Origin: Oscillospiraceae bacterium
GTDB lineage: Bacteria > Bacillota > Clostridia > Oscillospirales > Oscillospiraceae
NCBI GenBank assembly: GCA_031272845.1
Contig: JAISTA010000229.1
Span: 1 to 6,510 of the forward strand
Direction: 5' to 3'
Length of the DNA: 6,510 bases
Part shown: piece after piece, positions 1 through 6,091 of the stretch
How positions within the stretch are numbered: the first letter of the stretch is position 1
Layout: the number at the start of each line of letters is the position of its first letter
Position numbers and translations under genes: made by a program
The notes under the pieces: model-generated
Seen by the model: only the letters and a program-made list of their open reading frames with translations
The model's database searches: none
What the model was told of the DNA's origin: nothing

Positions 1-1
1 C

Positions 2-373
2 CGCTTCATGCGCCCGCTGATCGAGGGCGGGTATGTATACGCCGCTCAGCCGCCGCTGTACAAGCTCGTGCGCGGCAAGGTAACGCGTTACGCTTATTCA
101 GACGAGGAGCGCGACCAAATCTCGGCCGAGCTGCGCGGGGACAATCCGAACGCGAAGGTTGACATTTCCCGCAACAAGGGTCTCGGCGAAATGAATCCGA
201 TTGAGCTGTGGGACACGACAATGAACCCCGAAACGCGCATATTAAAGCGCATTGAGTTGACTGACGCGGCGGAAGCGGACGGCATTTTTTCACTGCTGAT
301 GGGCGACGAGGTTCCCCCGCGCCGCGAGTTTATCGAGAAGAACGCGAAGTACGCGGTTAATGTGGATATTTAG
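2..373 (+). CDS. gyrB: DNA gyrase subunit B, C-terminal fragment (5' end outside window)
   Basis: This is the last 123 residues of the ATPase subunit of type II topoisomerase DNA gyrase, which with GyrA introduces negative supercoils into DNA in the cytoplasm. The reading frame is open from base 2, so the gene is cut by the window edge; the ATG at 8 is internal. The fragment opens with the end of the Toprim region (RPLIEGGYVYAAQPPLYK). It continues with the conserved C-terminal block NKGLGEMNPIELWDTTMNPETR and finishes EFIEKNAKYAVNVDI, close to the usual GyrB ending (EENA...NLDI). ParE is the main alternative; the ending and the PPRREFIEKNA segment favour GyrB. No gyrA follows directly: the next gene is an unrelated membrane protein. 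The C-terminus is complete and ends at TAG 371-373. Confidence 0.93.
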   Translation, partial: RFMRPLIEGGYVYAAQPPLYKLVRGKVTRYAYSDEERDQISAELRGDNPNAKVDISRNKGLGEMNPIELWDTTMNPETRILKRIELTDAAEADGIFSLLMGDEVPPRREFIEKNAKYAVNVDI

Positions 374-386
374 CGGTGAACTGCTT

Positions 387-413
387 TGTCTGTAAAAATC
401 AGCGTTTCAGACA
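387..413 (+). other. Possible stem-loop after gyrB
   Basis: TGTCTG (387-392) and AAA (394-396) can pair with TTT (405-407) and CAGACA (408-413), with T393 bulged and an 8-nt loop. It lies 13 nt after the gyrB stop and ends 34 nt before the preferred start of the next gene. No clean T-run follows (the next bases are CCCCCACAATACTTTT), so it is not a convincing terminator. It could be a processing or attenuation hairpin, or chance. Confidence 0.3.
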
Positions 414-434
414 CCCCCACAATACTTTTCCGGC

Positions 435-439
435 AAGGA
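435..439 (+). promoter_or_regulatory. Ribosome binding site AAGGA that sets the start at 448
   Basis: AAGGA lies 8 nt before ATG 448. The alternative GTG at 376 lies 2 nt after the gyrB stop and lacks a purine-rich site of its own apart from gyrB coding sequence. It would also add a 24-residue leader unlike a membrane-protein N-terminus. The site therefore favours ATG 448. Confidence 0.6.
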
Positions 440-447
440 TTCTGACT

Positions 448-963
448 ATGTTCATTGAAAACAGCGGCGGCGCAAAACCGCAATCGCAAAAAAACGCCGT
501 GCCGGACGGTTCCGGAATTGACGCAGCCCCGAAATCGGGAAGTTATCTGCGCGGCTTTGCGGGGGCGCTTGCCGGCGCAATAATCGGCGCGATTCCGTGG
601 GCGTTAGTCGGCCTTATGGGCTGGATTATCGCATATCTCGGCCTTCTAATCGGCTTTTGCGCGTGCAGGGGCTACCGCTTGCTTAAGGGGCGCGGCGGAG
701 GTACTGCTGCGGTGCTTATCCTTGCTGCTATTCTCGTCGGCGTTATCGCGGGAACGTTCGGTTCGTACACGCTGCAGGTATTAAAAGCCGAACGGCTGAC
801 TTTTGCCGGGAGCGTTAACTATGTGGTAAACGCCCTAAAGACCGAACCGGCGGATCGGCTGACGTTTATAAAAAGCCTTGGCGTAGGTGTTGCTTTTGCC
901 GTGCTTGGATGTCTGGAGTGGCTTTTCTATAAGGCAAAGCAGGGGTCGGGGACGACTGCGTAA
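448..963 (+). CDS. Small four-helix membrane protein of unknown function (paralogue 1)
   Basis: The product is a 171-residue membrane protein that I cannot assign to a named family. A polar, mostly disordered N-terminus of about 33 residues (MFIENSGGAKPQSQKN...) is followed by a Gly/Ala-rich helix GALAGAIIGAIPWALVGL (about residues 36-56). A second helix follows (58-74), then a basic loop (CRGYRLLKGRGGG), a third helix (86-110), a soluble stretch containing NYVVNALKTEP, and a fourth helix (142-162). The GALxGAIxGAIP block, the GY/F-L-KGR loop and the helix spacing recur in the next gene, so the two are tandem paralogues. The start at 448 is chosen from the AAGGA site; GTG 376 would give 195 residues. 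It may be co-transcribed with gyrB, 74 nt upstream. Helix limits are estimates by eye; no enzymatic motif is visible. Confidence 0.75.
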   Translation: MFIENSGGAKPQSQKNAVPDGSGIDAAPKSGSYLRGFAGALAGAIIGAIPWALVGLMGWIIAYLGLLIGFCACRGYRLLKGRGGGTAAVLILAAILVGVIAGTFGSYTLQVLKAERLTFAGSVNYVVNALKTEPADRLTFIKSLGVGVAFAVLGCLEWLFYKAKQGSGTTA

Positions 964-1011
964 ATGCGTAAAATTGATATTTAACTTTTTGCAAGGACTA
1001 AAGCTACGCTA

Positions 1012-1497
1012 ATGAAGGTTTATCAAAGCTTCACTCCGGAGACGCCCGTTTACCGAAACTCGGCAATAGCTTTTCTCGGTGCGCTGCTCGGTGCGATTGT
1101 CGGCGCGATACCGGGCATTGTTGTCGGGCTTTACATCAGTCTGGCTCCACCGTACTGGATTTTAATCGGAGTAGGCGCGGATTTGGGATTTATTTTGTTT
1201 AAGGGTCGTTATGTCGGAAACCGCGCGGCAAAGCCTGTTACCGCTTCGATCCTCATTGTCGTAGTTCTCGGCACATTTATCTTCAACGTTCTCTTGTTTA
1301 TGCGAAATTTTCAGTTCAGCTTTACAGAAAGCGCCGTTTATTTTTTCAAGGCAGTTCGGTACGGCTACCCTGAGCGCGCAAAGATCCTGATTATCTTAAT
1401 CTTTGGCGGCATGGTTGCTTTTGGCGGAGCCTGCATCCGAGTCGCAATTATTAACAGAAAAAATCTGCCGCCGCCGGGCGCGTTACCGCCGCGATAA
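1012..1497 (+). CDS. Small four-helix membrane protein of unknown function (paralogue 2)
   Basis: The product is a 161-residue membrane protein, paralogous to the one just upstream. Helix 1 (about residues 17-41) carries GALLGAIVGAIPGIVVGL, matching GALAGAIIGAIPWALVGL of its neighbour. Helix 2 (45-63) ends in a GFILFKGR loop comparable to GYRLLKGR. Helices 3 (76-97) and 4 (124-145) follow, with a soluble segment between them (FTESAVYFFKAVRYGYPERAK). The C-terminal tail is Pro-rich and basic. An AAGGA at 993-997 lies 14 nt before the ATG, a rather long spacing, so translation may be weak or may depend on the upstream gene 48 nt away. The polar N-terminal extension of paralogue 1 is missing here. 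Function unknown; a sensor, channel-like or stress role would be guesswork. Confidence 0.75.
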   Translation: MKVYQSFTPETPVYRNSAIAFLGALLGAIVGAIPGIVVGLYISLAPPYWILIGVGADLGFILFKGRYVGNRAAKPVTASILIVVVLGTFIFNVLLFMRNFQFSFTESAVYFFKAVRYGYPERAKILIILIFGGMVAFGGACIRVAIINRKNLPPPGALPPR

Positions 1498-1505
1498 TTT
1501 CGCGG
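1489..1505 (+). terminator. Weak terminator-like hairpin overlapping the upstream stop codon
   Basis: CCGCGA (1489-1494) and TCGCGG (1500-1505) form a perfect 6-bp stem with a TAATT loop that includes most of the TAA stop at 1495-1497. The downstream sequence is AT-rich (TATATATTCTATTTT) but is not a continuous T-run. It may partly end transcription of the membrane-protein pair before ilvE; the stem is short. Confidence 0.3.
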
Positions 1506-1544
1506 TATATATTCTATTTTATACTTTATAAGAGGTATCCTCCA

Positions 1545-2621
1545 ATGTCCTACACCTTCCCCATAACCCGCACCACCGCACCAAAGCCAAAGCCGGATCC
1601 CAACACGCTCAAGTTCGGCAAGACCTTTACAGACCATATGCTCGTGATGGAGTATTCCGACGAGGGCGGCTGGCACAACGGCAAAATCGTTCCCTACGCG
1701 CCGCTTCAGCTTGATCCGGCGGCCGCAGTTCTGCACTACGCGCAGGAAATGTTTGAGGGGCTAAAGGCCTACCGCTCACCAAAGGGTGAGGTTCTGCTTT
1801 TCCGCCCGGATATGAACGCAAAGCGCACGCGCAGCACAAACAAGCGCATGTGCATTCCCGATATGCCGGAGGAGCTGTTTATTGACGCTGTCAAGGCAAT
1901 CGTTGACTGCGACAAGGACTGGATTCCCGAAAAAGAGGGAACCTCACTTTACATACGCCCGTTTATAATTGCGGACGAGCCGTTTCTCGGCGTTCACGCG
2001 GCTCATCATTACCTGTTTTTAATCATCCTGAGCCCCGTCGGCCCTTACTACGACTCGGCGGACGGCAAGCTCTTGGCGACAAGCATTTTTGTCGAGGAGG
2101 AGTACGTCCGCGCTGTGCCGGGCGGCACGGGCTTTGCAAAAATCGGCGGAAACTACGCCGCGTCCCTTGCGGCGCAGACTAAGGCCGCCGCGCTGGGCTG
2201 TGAGCAGGTGCTTTGGCTCGACGCAATAGAGCGCAAATATGTTGAGGAAATCGGCACGTCAAACGCGTTTTTCGTGATAAACGGCGTTGTGTACACGGCG
2301 CCCCTTGCGGGGACGATACTCCCAGGCGTTACGCGCGATTCAGTTATAAACCTGCTGAAAAAATGGGGCGCGGACGTTCGCGAGGAACGGCTTTTGATTG
2401 ATACGGTCAAGGCCGCGGCGGCAGACGGCTCGCTTGACGAGATTTTCGCGACGGGCACGGCGGCGGTTATTTCCCCGGTCGGAAAGCTCGTGTTTGAGGG
2501 CGGAGAATTGACTATCGGAGACGGCCAGCCGGGCGAGCTTGCGTTAAAGCTCTACAATGCGCTTTACGGAATGCAGACCGGCAAGCTGCCGGACGAAATG
2601 GGCTGGACGGTCAAAATCTAG
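1545..2621 (+). CDS. ilvE: Branched-chain amino acid aminotransferase
   Basis: This is a PLP-dependent fold-type IV aminotransferase. It interconverts leucine, isoleucine and valine with their 2-oxo acids, using 2-oxoglutarate/glutamate, in the cytoplasm. The 358-residue length fits the group II (eukaryotic-like) BCAT family. Visible motifs in order are EMFEGLKAYR (68-77), LYIRPFI (135-141, with R138), the cofactor segment GGTGFAKIGGNYAASLAAQ with the predicted Schiff-base lysine K199, and QVLWLDAIERKYVEEIGTSN. In that last motif E235 matches the glutamate that binds the pyridine nitrogen. The substrate/phosphate segment is GTILPGVTRDS (256-266), and TGTAAVISPVG (303-313) is near the C-terminus. 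The CxxC redox pair of mammalian BCATs is absent. AAGAGG (1530-1535) lies 9 nt before the ATG. No other ilv or leu gene is nearby. D-amino-acid and aminodeoxychorismate-lyase relatives are much shorter, so the assignment is firm. Confidence 0.95.
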   Translation: MSYTFPITRTTAPKPKPDPNTLKFGKTFTDHMLVMEYSDEGGWHNGKIVPYAPLQLDPAAAVLHYAQEMFEGLKAYRSPKGEVLLFRPDMNAKRTRSTNKRMCIPDMPEELFIDAVKAIVDCDKDWIPEKEGTSLYIRPFIIADEPFLGVHAAHHYLFLIILSPVGPYYDSADGKLLATSIFVEEEYVRAVPGGTGFAKIGGNYAASLAAQTKAAALGCEQVLWLDAIERKYVEEIGTSNAFFVINGVVYTAPLAGTILPGVTRDSVINLLKKWGADVREERLLIDTVKAAAADGSLDEIFATGTAAVISPVGKLVFEGGELTIGDGQPGELALKLYNALYGMQTGKLPDEMGWTVKI

Positions 2622-2723
2622 CTTTAGCTTAGTATCGGCCAAATCACAACTCGCGCCATTTCCTTCAACACAGCGGCAAAAGACCATGGCGGGGGAGCAA
2701 ACACACTATTTTTCGGAGAAAAT

Positions 2724-3254
2724 ATGCCGGAACAAACACCAAAGAAAAAACGCAAGCTCAAAATCGGCGTTCTTGATATAATAATAATCGCGGTCGTCGT
2801 TGTCGCGGCTGTTTTCGCGTACAAATTCCTGACAACGCGCGGCACGCTCGACAGTATGATTAACGACGCGGCGAAAGGCGCCGTCCAGGGGACTATTGAG
2901 CTTTCCAGCCCATTGGTTTTCGAGGAATCTGACATGATTCCCGCAGCGGGCGACAAGCTGTATCTCAGAGGAGAGGACGGCGCGTTTGTCACCGTGCTGA
3001 CGGTTGATACCTCGCCCTATCGGGAATTCCGCTTTAATCCCGAAACAGGAGAATACGCTCAGATAGCTGTTCCCGGGCTTAAGTCGGTAACGCTCACTGT
3101 TTCCGCGCAGATGTACGTGTACGACGCGGCGGTTCGCATAACGCAGGATCAGGCGGCGGTCGTCGGACGCGATATGCGGCTCACCTTTGGCGGGCAGCAG
3201 CTTGTGTTTGAGGTTGTGCGCGTCGATTATCCGGGGGATTTGACAAATGAATAA
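2724..3254 (+). CDS. DUF4330-type single-pass membrane protein (first of a pair)
   Basis: The product is a 176-residue membrane-anchored protein. A short lysine-rich N-terminus (KKKRKLK, residues 7-13) precedes one hydrophobic helix (GVLDIIIIAVVVVAAVFAYKF, about 14-34). The remaining 140 or so residues are predicted outside the membrane and are rich in beta-type patterns. By its N-terminal pattern (basic, K-I-G-V-L-D-I-I-I, helix) and its position beside a clearer relative I place it with DUF4330 proteins, whose function is not established. GGAG (2715-2718) lies 5 nt before the ATG. The last 8 nt overlap the next gene, so translation is probably coupled. The 102-nt gap after ilvE suggests transcription may start separately here, although I see no clear promoter. 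The family call is by memory of the motif. Confidence 0.75.
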   Translation: MPEQTPKKKRKLKIGVLDIIIIAVVVVAAVFAYKFLTTRGTLDSMINDAAKGAVQGTIELSSPLVFEESDMIPAAGDKLYLRGEDGAFVTVLTVDTSPYREFRFNPETGEYAQIAVPGLKSVTLTVSAQMYVYDAAVRITQDQAAVVGRDMRLTFGGQQLVFEVVRVDYPGDLTNE

Positions 3255-3771
3255 GAAAAAGCTGATTGACGAAAACGGCCGCGTATTCGGCAAGGTCAGT
3301 ATTGTCGATATTATTGTGGTTCTTGCGGTCGTCGCCGTCGCCGCGTTCTTCCTGTCACGAAAGCTCGGCGGCTCGTCCGCGCAGACACCGGGCACCCCGG
3401 AGACAGCTTCCGGCACGGTTGAGCTTACAATTCTGCTCCCGGCAGCAAAGCCATATATTGCGGATGCGGCGGCAATTTCAACGTCGCTCTACTCGGAGGA
3501 CGGCGGACAGCTGCTCGGCAAGATAACGAACGTCAAAAGCGCACCCGCGCAATGCCGGCAGACACTGCCGGACGGCACGCCGGTTATGACGACGCACCCG
3601 GAGCTGCTGGATGTGTACGTCACGGTTTCTGTGGACGCCGCAATGTGGACCTCCGCCGCGTATAAGCTGACGCAAAAGGAGGATTACACCTCCAACCCGA
3701 TTTTGCGGTTTAACACAAAAAGAGTTTATGTGCACGAGGCGATTCTGCTTTCTGCAAAAACGGCAGACTAA
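3247..3771 (+). CDS. DUF4330 family membrane protein (second of a pair)
   Basis: The product is a 174-residue protein with the characteristic DUF4330 opening LIDENGRVFGKVSIVDIIVVL (residues 6-26) running into a single transmembrane helix (about 17-37). A low-complexity linker (GGSSAQTPGTPETASG) and an extracytoplasmic domain of about 120 residues follow. The layout, length and N-terminus resemble the preceding gene, so the two are probably diverged duplicates. The domain has no known catalytic residues. In clostridial genomes such proteins tend to sit by surface-polysaccharide genes, which fits the glycosyltransferase downstream (general knowledge, not seen here). The ATG lies inside the end of the previous gene, with GGGGGA (3233-3238) 8 nt upstream; this is a coupled start. 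Function is inferred only from context. Confidence 0.82.
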   Translation: MNKKKLIDENGRVFGKVSIVDIIVVLAVVAVAAFFLSRKLGGSSAQTPGTPETASGTVELTILLPAAKPYIADAAAISTSLYSEDGGQLLGKITNVKSAPAQCRQTLPDGTPVMTTHPELLDVYVTVSVDAAMWTSAAYKLTQKEDYTSNPILRFNTKRVYVHEAILLSAKTAD

Positions 3772-3789
3772 GAACCTGTATTCATAGCT

Positions 3790-3794
3790 GGGAG
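3790..3794 (+). promoter_or_regulatory. Ribosome binding site GGGAG supporting a TTG start
   Basis: GGGAG lies 8 nt before TTG 3803. Starting at the in-frame ATG 3815 would place the site 20 nt away and remove the first beta strand (MKII) of the Rossmann fold. The TTG start is therefore preferred. Confidence 0.65.
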
Positions 3795-3802
3795 CATCCT
3801 AT

Positions 3803-4858
3803 TTGAAGATAATAATGGCGACAAATTCATTCAATCCGGGAGGTGCTGAAACGCACCTTTTGGAGCTGTCCCGCGGGCTCTGCGCACTCGGGCACACTGT
3901 TTTTGTCGTTTCGGCGGGAGGCGAGCTTGTCCCCGCGCTTGAGCGCGCCGGAGCGCGGCATGTTGAGGCGGCGCTCAACACCCACAATCCGGCAAAGCTT
4001 ATTCAGGCGTTTTTTCGTCTGAAAAAACTCATAGCCGAGGAAAAACCCGAAATTGTCCACGCCCACGCGAGGATTCCCGCGTTTTTATGCTCCCTTTTGA
4101 ACAAAAAGCGCGGGTTTCGGTTTGTCACAACCGCGCACCTTGATTTTAGAGTGACCGCCTTAAACAAAAAGCTCACAAGCTGGGGCGATTTTTCACTCGC
4201 GGTCTCCGAGGATCTGAAGCAATACCTGATTCGTGAGTTCGGTATACCCGAAAGCAGAATTCTTGTGACTGTAAACGGCATTGATACGGAGCGCTTTGCG
4301 CCGCCGCTGTCCGCCGAGCGTTGCGGGTTTTTGCACATCTCCCGCCTGGACGCGGGGCCTGCCGACATTGCGCGGCAGCTTATTGAAATTGCGCCGAGCT
4401 GCCCTGAAATTCCGATTACAATTGTCGGCGGCGGCGGCGAATATGAGGCGCTTTGCCAAGCGGCAAAGTCCGCGCCGAACGTCCGCCTGACCGGAGCACT
4501 GTCAGACGTGCGGGAGGAGCTGACGCGCGCACGCGCATTTGTCGGCGTATCGCGCGCGGCGCTTGAGGCGATGAGCGCGGGACTGCCCGTGATTCTGGCA
4601 GGGTATCAGGGGTATCTAGGCGAGCTTGACGCGGCGGACGAGGAAGCGGTCGGCCGTGCTGTTCAGACGAATTTTACCTGCCGCGGCTATCCCGCCGCAA
4701 GCGCCGAGGAGCTGCGGAACGCGATACGCGAGCTTTACGCGCGGTCTGACGAAGAGCTTGCGCGTGAAGGCGCGGCAAACCGGACGCTTATAATTGAGCG
4801 GTACGACGTGAAAAGGATGGTAAGCGACGCGCTGGAGGCGTATTCGCGGGTGCTGTAG
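3803..4858 (+). CDS. GT4 family glycosyltransferase (GT-B fold)
   Basis: The product is a 351-residue cytoplasmic or membrane-associated retaining glycosyltransferase that would transfer a sugar from a nucleotide donor onto a surface glycan or lipid carrier. The acceptor half opens MKIIMATNSFNPGGAETHLLELSRGL, with the glycine-rich GGAE at 13-16. It continues with IVHAHAR (84-90), TTAHLDF (109-115), a VSEDLKQYL segment and VNGIDTERF (157-165). The donor half starts near residue 175 (FLHISRLDAG), followed by ITIVGGGGEYEAL and RAALEAMSAGLPVI (251-264). E255 is the second glutamate of the usual E-x7-E motif; the first position is V247. The length is normal to slightly short for the family. It follows the DUF4330 pair by 31 nt and ends just before a strong terminator, so it is probably the last gene of that operon. 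Donor and acceptor cannot be read from the sequence. Related enzymes often accompany csaB-type genes, but none is present in this window. Confidence 0.88.
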   Translation: MKIIMATNSFNPGGAETHLLELSRGLCALGHTVFVVSAGGELVPALERAGARHVEAALNTHNPAKLIQAFFRLKKLIAEEKPEIVHAHARIPAFLCSLLNKKRGFRFVTTAHLDFRVTALNKKLTSWGDFSLAVSEDLKQYLIREFGIPESRILVTVNGIDTERFAPPLSAERCGFLHISRLDAGPADIARQLIEIAPSCPEIPITIVGGGGEYEALCQAAKSAPNVRLTGALSDVREELTRARAFVGVSRAALEAMSAGLPVILAGYQGYLGELDAADEEAVGRAVQTNFTCRGYPAASAEELRNAIRELYARSDEELAREGAANRTLIIERYDVKRMVSDALEAYSRVL

Positions 4859-4885
4859 GCGGGGCGCTGATTTTTTCGGTCACAA

Positions 4886-4930
4886 AAAACACGGCAGGGC
4901 GGTGGAGCCTTGCCGTGTTTTGCTTTTTTT
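4886..4930 (+). terminator. Strong intrinsic terminator after the glycosyltransferase
   Basis: AAAACACGGCA (4886-4896) pairs perfectly with TGCCGTGTTTT (4911-4921). The stem continues inward with GGGC (4897-4900) against GCCT (4907-4910), including one G-T pair, around a 6-nt loop. The T-rich tail TTTTGCTTTTTTT follows. The A-tract on the 5' side would also allow action on the - strand. It closes the DUF4330-glycosyltransferase operon. Confidence 0.9.
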
Positions 4931-4947
4931 GTGCGGCGGGGTGTACT

Positions 4948-5200
4948 TGCTGTTTTGGCGGTGGCTTGGACTTTGCGGCGGTGTTGGTGTGCTTTTATAC
5001 GGAAAACTGGAGGCGGGAACGAAAAGTTCTCTGTTTGGGGCGGGGTGCGGTGTTGTCCGGAATAGTCTGCTCTTTGGGTAGTTGCTTTGGCTTTGCCGTG
5101 TGGGCGGTGTTCTTTTCGACGCAAAACTGGAGGCGGGAACGAGGTGTTCTCTGTGCGGCGCGGATTGCTGTGTTTGGAATAAGGACTCGGCTGCTCTTCG
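4948..5200. repeat. Two degenerate tandem units with about 120-bp spacing
   Basis: Two G/T-rich units follow each other between the terminator and the large inverted repeat. The best-conserved core, AAAACTGGAGGCGGGAACGA, is identical at 5003-5022 and 5123-5142, exactly 120 bp apart. Similarity extends on both sides: TTGC..., GGCGGTG-like and CTTTT before the core; GTTCTCTGT, then TGTT/TGTTTGGAATA and CTGCTCT after it, with a few substitutions and a short insertion in the second unit. Open frames run through on both strands, but they are low in complexity and follow the repeat rather than any protein family, so I treat the region as non-coding. The edges are approximate. Confidence 0.75.
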
Positions 5201-5230
5201 GTTCACTGCAAAAGCGCCTACGCGGCGGGC

Positions 5231-5264
5231 GGTTACTTTTTCCGCTTCGCCGGAAAAAGTAACC
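5231..5264. repeat. 34-bp palindrome near the left outer end
   Basis: GGTTACTTTTTCCG and CGGAAAAAGTAACC form a perfect 14-bp stem around the loop CTTCGC. The same palindrome, with the loop reverse-complemented, lies at 6466-6499. It begins 11 bp in from the outer edge of the arm as seen here and could be an end signal or a hairpin-forming site. Confidence 0.9.
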
Positions 5265-5276
5265 AAAAAGGGGCGA

Positions 5277-5306
5277 CTTCTTTTAGAAAGAAGCAAATCT
5301 TTTTTT
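5277..5306 (+). terminator. Terminator-like hairpin with T-tract in the left arm
   Basis: CTTCTTT (5277-5283) pairs with AAAGAAG (5287-5293) around TAG. CAAATC and a seven-T run (5300-5306) follow. The stem is AT-rich and weak, but the layout is that of a + strand terminator. The right-arm counterpart has a longer stem and no T-run on the equivalent strand. Confidence 0.4.
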
Positions 5307-5614
5307 ATGCCGGGCGGGCGGTGTAGCGGCAAGTAGGTGCGTCCCCACCCAATGACAAGTGCGGTGGTCACGGCGAATGCTTCAGCACCGCCGCACACAG
5401 GGGCGAAGCCTGTCGCGGGGCTAAAGACTTAGGTCGGATGGTCGGTGTGCGCGGACTGCGGCGGGGGTGCTGACCGGAAGGACGGTTCTGCTACGATCGC
5501 TGACGCACGTTGTGCAGGAGGTGGGTGCGTGTCCTGACGCGGCGGGTGTTGTGGTTACGGTGGGGACGGCTTGTCGGCGCAGGCGTGTCCCCCGTTGCCA
5601 TAACGTTTCCGTAG

Positions 5615-5636
5615 GGGACGGCGTCCTCGACGTCCC
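5615..5636. repeat. GGGACG hairpin, copy 1
   Basis: GGGACG pairs with CGTCCC around an inner CG/CG pair, with a G-A mismatch and a TCCT loop. It is preceded by GTAG, as is the copy at 5783. It is kept exactly in the right arm at 6092-6113. Confidence 0.8.
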
Positions 5637-5782
5637 TTGTCTGGTTCGCCGCCGGGCTGTGCGTCAGACGACGTTACCGTACGGCGTTGGTGCGGTTGGG
5701 TACATCCGTCTGCCTCCGCGCTTTGCGCGTCGGGACACGCGGGTACGGTGTATGTCGCGGTAATTCGGACTGTGTACTGTAG

Positions 5783-5804
5783 GGGACGCTGCCCTCAGCG
5801 TCCC
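5783..5804. repeat. GGGACG hairpin, copy 2
   Basis: GGGACGCTG and CAGCGTCCC form a perfect 9-bp stem with a CCCT loop, preceded by CTGTAG. It marks the inner boundary of the left arm; its mirror copy at 5923-5944 marks that of the right arm. It shares the GTAGGGGACG opening with the hairpin at 5615. Confidence 0.85.
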
Positions 5805-5805
5805 G

Positions 5806-5921
5806 CGTGTTTATTGTTCGGATTTATGTGTTCTTATTCACAAATGTTGTGTTTTCGGCATTCCGCACGTATATTGTCCGGTTTCGGTGGTTCTAGAACG
5901 GCAACGCCGTGGTTTCGGGGA
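5806..5921. other. Spacer between the inverted-repeat arms
   Basis: This 116-bp stretch is less GC-rich than the arms. It holds two weakly similar segments (5809-5858 and 5869-5918) offset by 60 bp: GTTTATTGTTCGG against GTATATTGTCCGG at the start, GTTCT in the middle and GTGTTTTCGG against GTGGTTTCGG at the end. Each contains a small 5-bp hairpin: CACAA-ATG-TTGTG and ACGGC-AAC-GCCGT. No gene or promoter is recognised. Confidence 0.55.
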
Positions 5922-5922
5922 C

Positions 5923-5944
5923 GGGACGCTGAGGGCAGCGTCCC
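5923..5944. repeat. GGGACG hairpin, copy 3 (mirror of 5783)
   Basis: GGGACGCTG and CAGCGTCCC form the same 9-bp stem with the loop AGGG, followed by CTACAG. It is the exact reverse complement of the hairpin at 5783-5804. Confidence 0.85.
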
Positions 5945-6091
5945 CTACAGTGCACCGCACCCAAAATCCCGCCCACACACCGTACCTGCGTGTCCCGACG
6001 CGCAAAGCGCGGAGGTAGACGGATGTACCCGACCGCACCCGCGCCAGACAGGCACGCCGTCTGACGCAAAATCCGGCGGCGCACCAGTCAA

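Larger units (their letters stand above)
5220..5805 (+). repeat. Left arm of a large imperfect inverted repeat
   Basis: This 586-bp arm aligns along its whole length with the reverse complement of 5922-6510. Identity looks like roughly three quarters to four fifths by eye, not counted. The outer 65 bp (5220-5284) match the right arm (6446-6510) exactly. Other well-kept blocks are around 5346-5410 (CCCAATGACAAGTGCGGTGG onward), 5485-5500 (CTGCTACGATCGCTG), 5605-5640 and 5697-5755. The arm is a chain of hairpins: a 34-bp palindrome (5231-5264), 5277-5293, 5308-5331, a 10-bp stem 5359-5368/5387-5396, and two GGGACG hairpins. No protein-like frame is seen. It lacks a transposase, and no target-site duplication can be judged because the right end leaves the window. 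Confidence 0.9.

Noticed and set aside
376..447. N-terminal extension of paralogue 1 from GTG 376
   Set aside because: There is no independent ribosome binding site, the leader sequence is unlike a membrane-protein N-terminus, it overlaps a possible stem-loop, and ATG 448 has a good AAGGA at 8 nt.
974..1002. TTGATA at 974-979 as a -35 box for paralogue 2
   Set aside because: No fitting -10 box is found at the right spacing, and the implied start would lie past the only ribosome site (993-997).
1506..1531. AT-rich stretch with TATACT before ilvE as a promoter
   Set aside because: There is no acceptable -35 at 16-18 nt, and a transcript starting about 7 nt after TATACT would cut into the Shine-Dalgarno site at 1530-1535.
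2706..3416. Long open frame on the - strand across the DUF4330 pair
   Set aside because: It lies opposite two well-supported overlapping genes with matching ribosome binding sites, and its translation has no recognisable fold or motif. It is a shadow of GC-biased coding sequence.
4915..5262. Cys/Phe-rich + strand open frame beginning in the terminator
   Set aside because: Its start lies within the terminator stem, and its repetitive content (NWRRER twice) is the translated 20-nt core repeat.
4880..5398. 172-codon open frame on the - strand over the terminator and tandem repeats
   Set aside because: It runs through the intrinsic terminator, both 120-bp units and the 34-bp palindrome. The amino-acid repeats simply mirror the DNA repeats, with Arg/Pro/Ser-rich composition and no family features.
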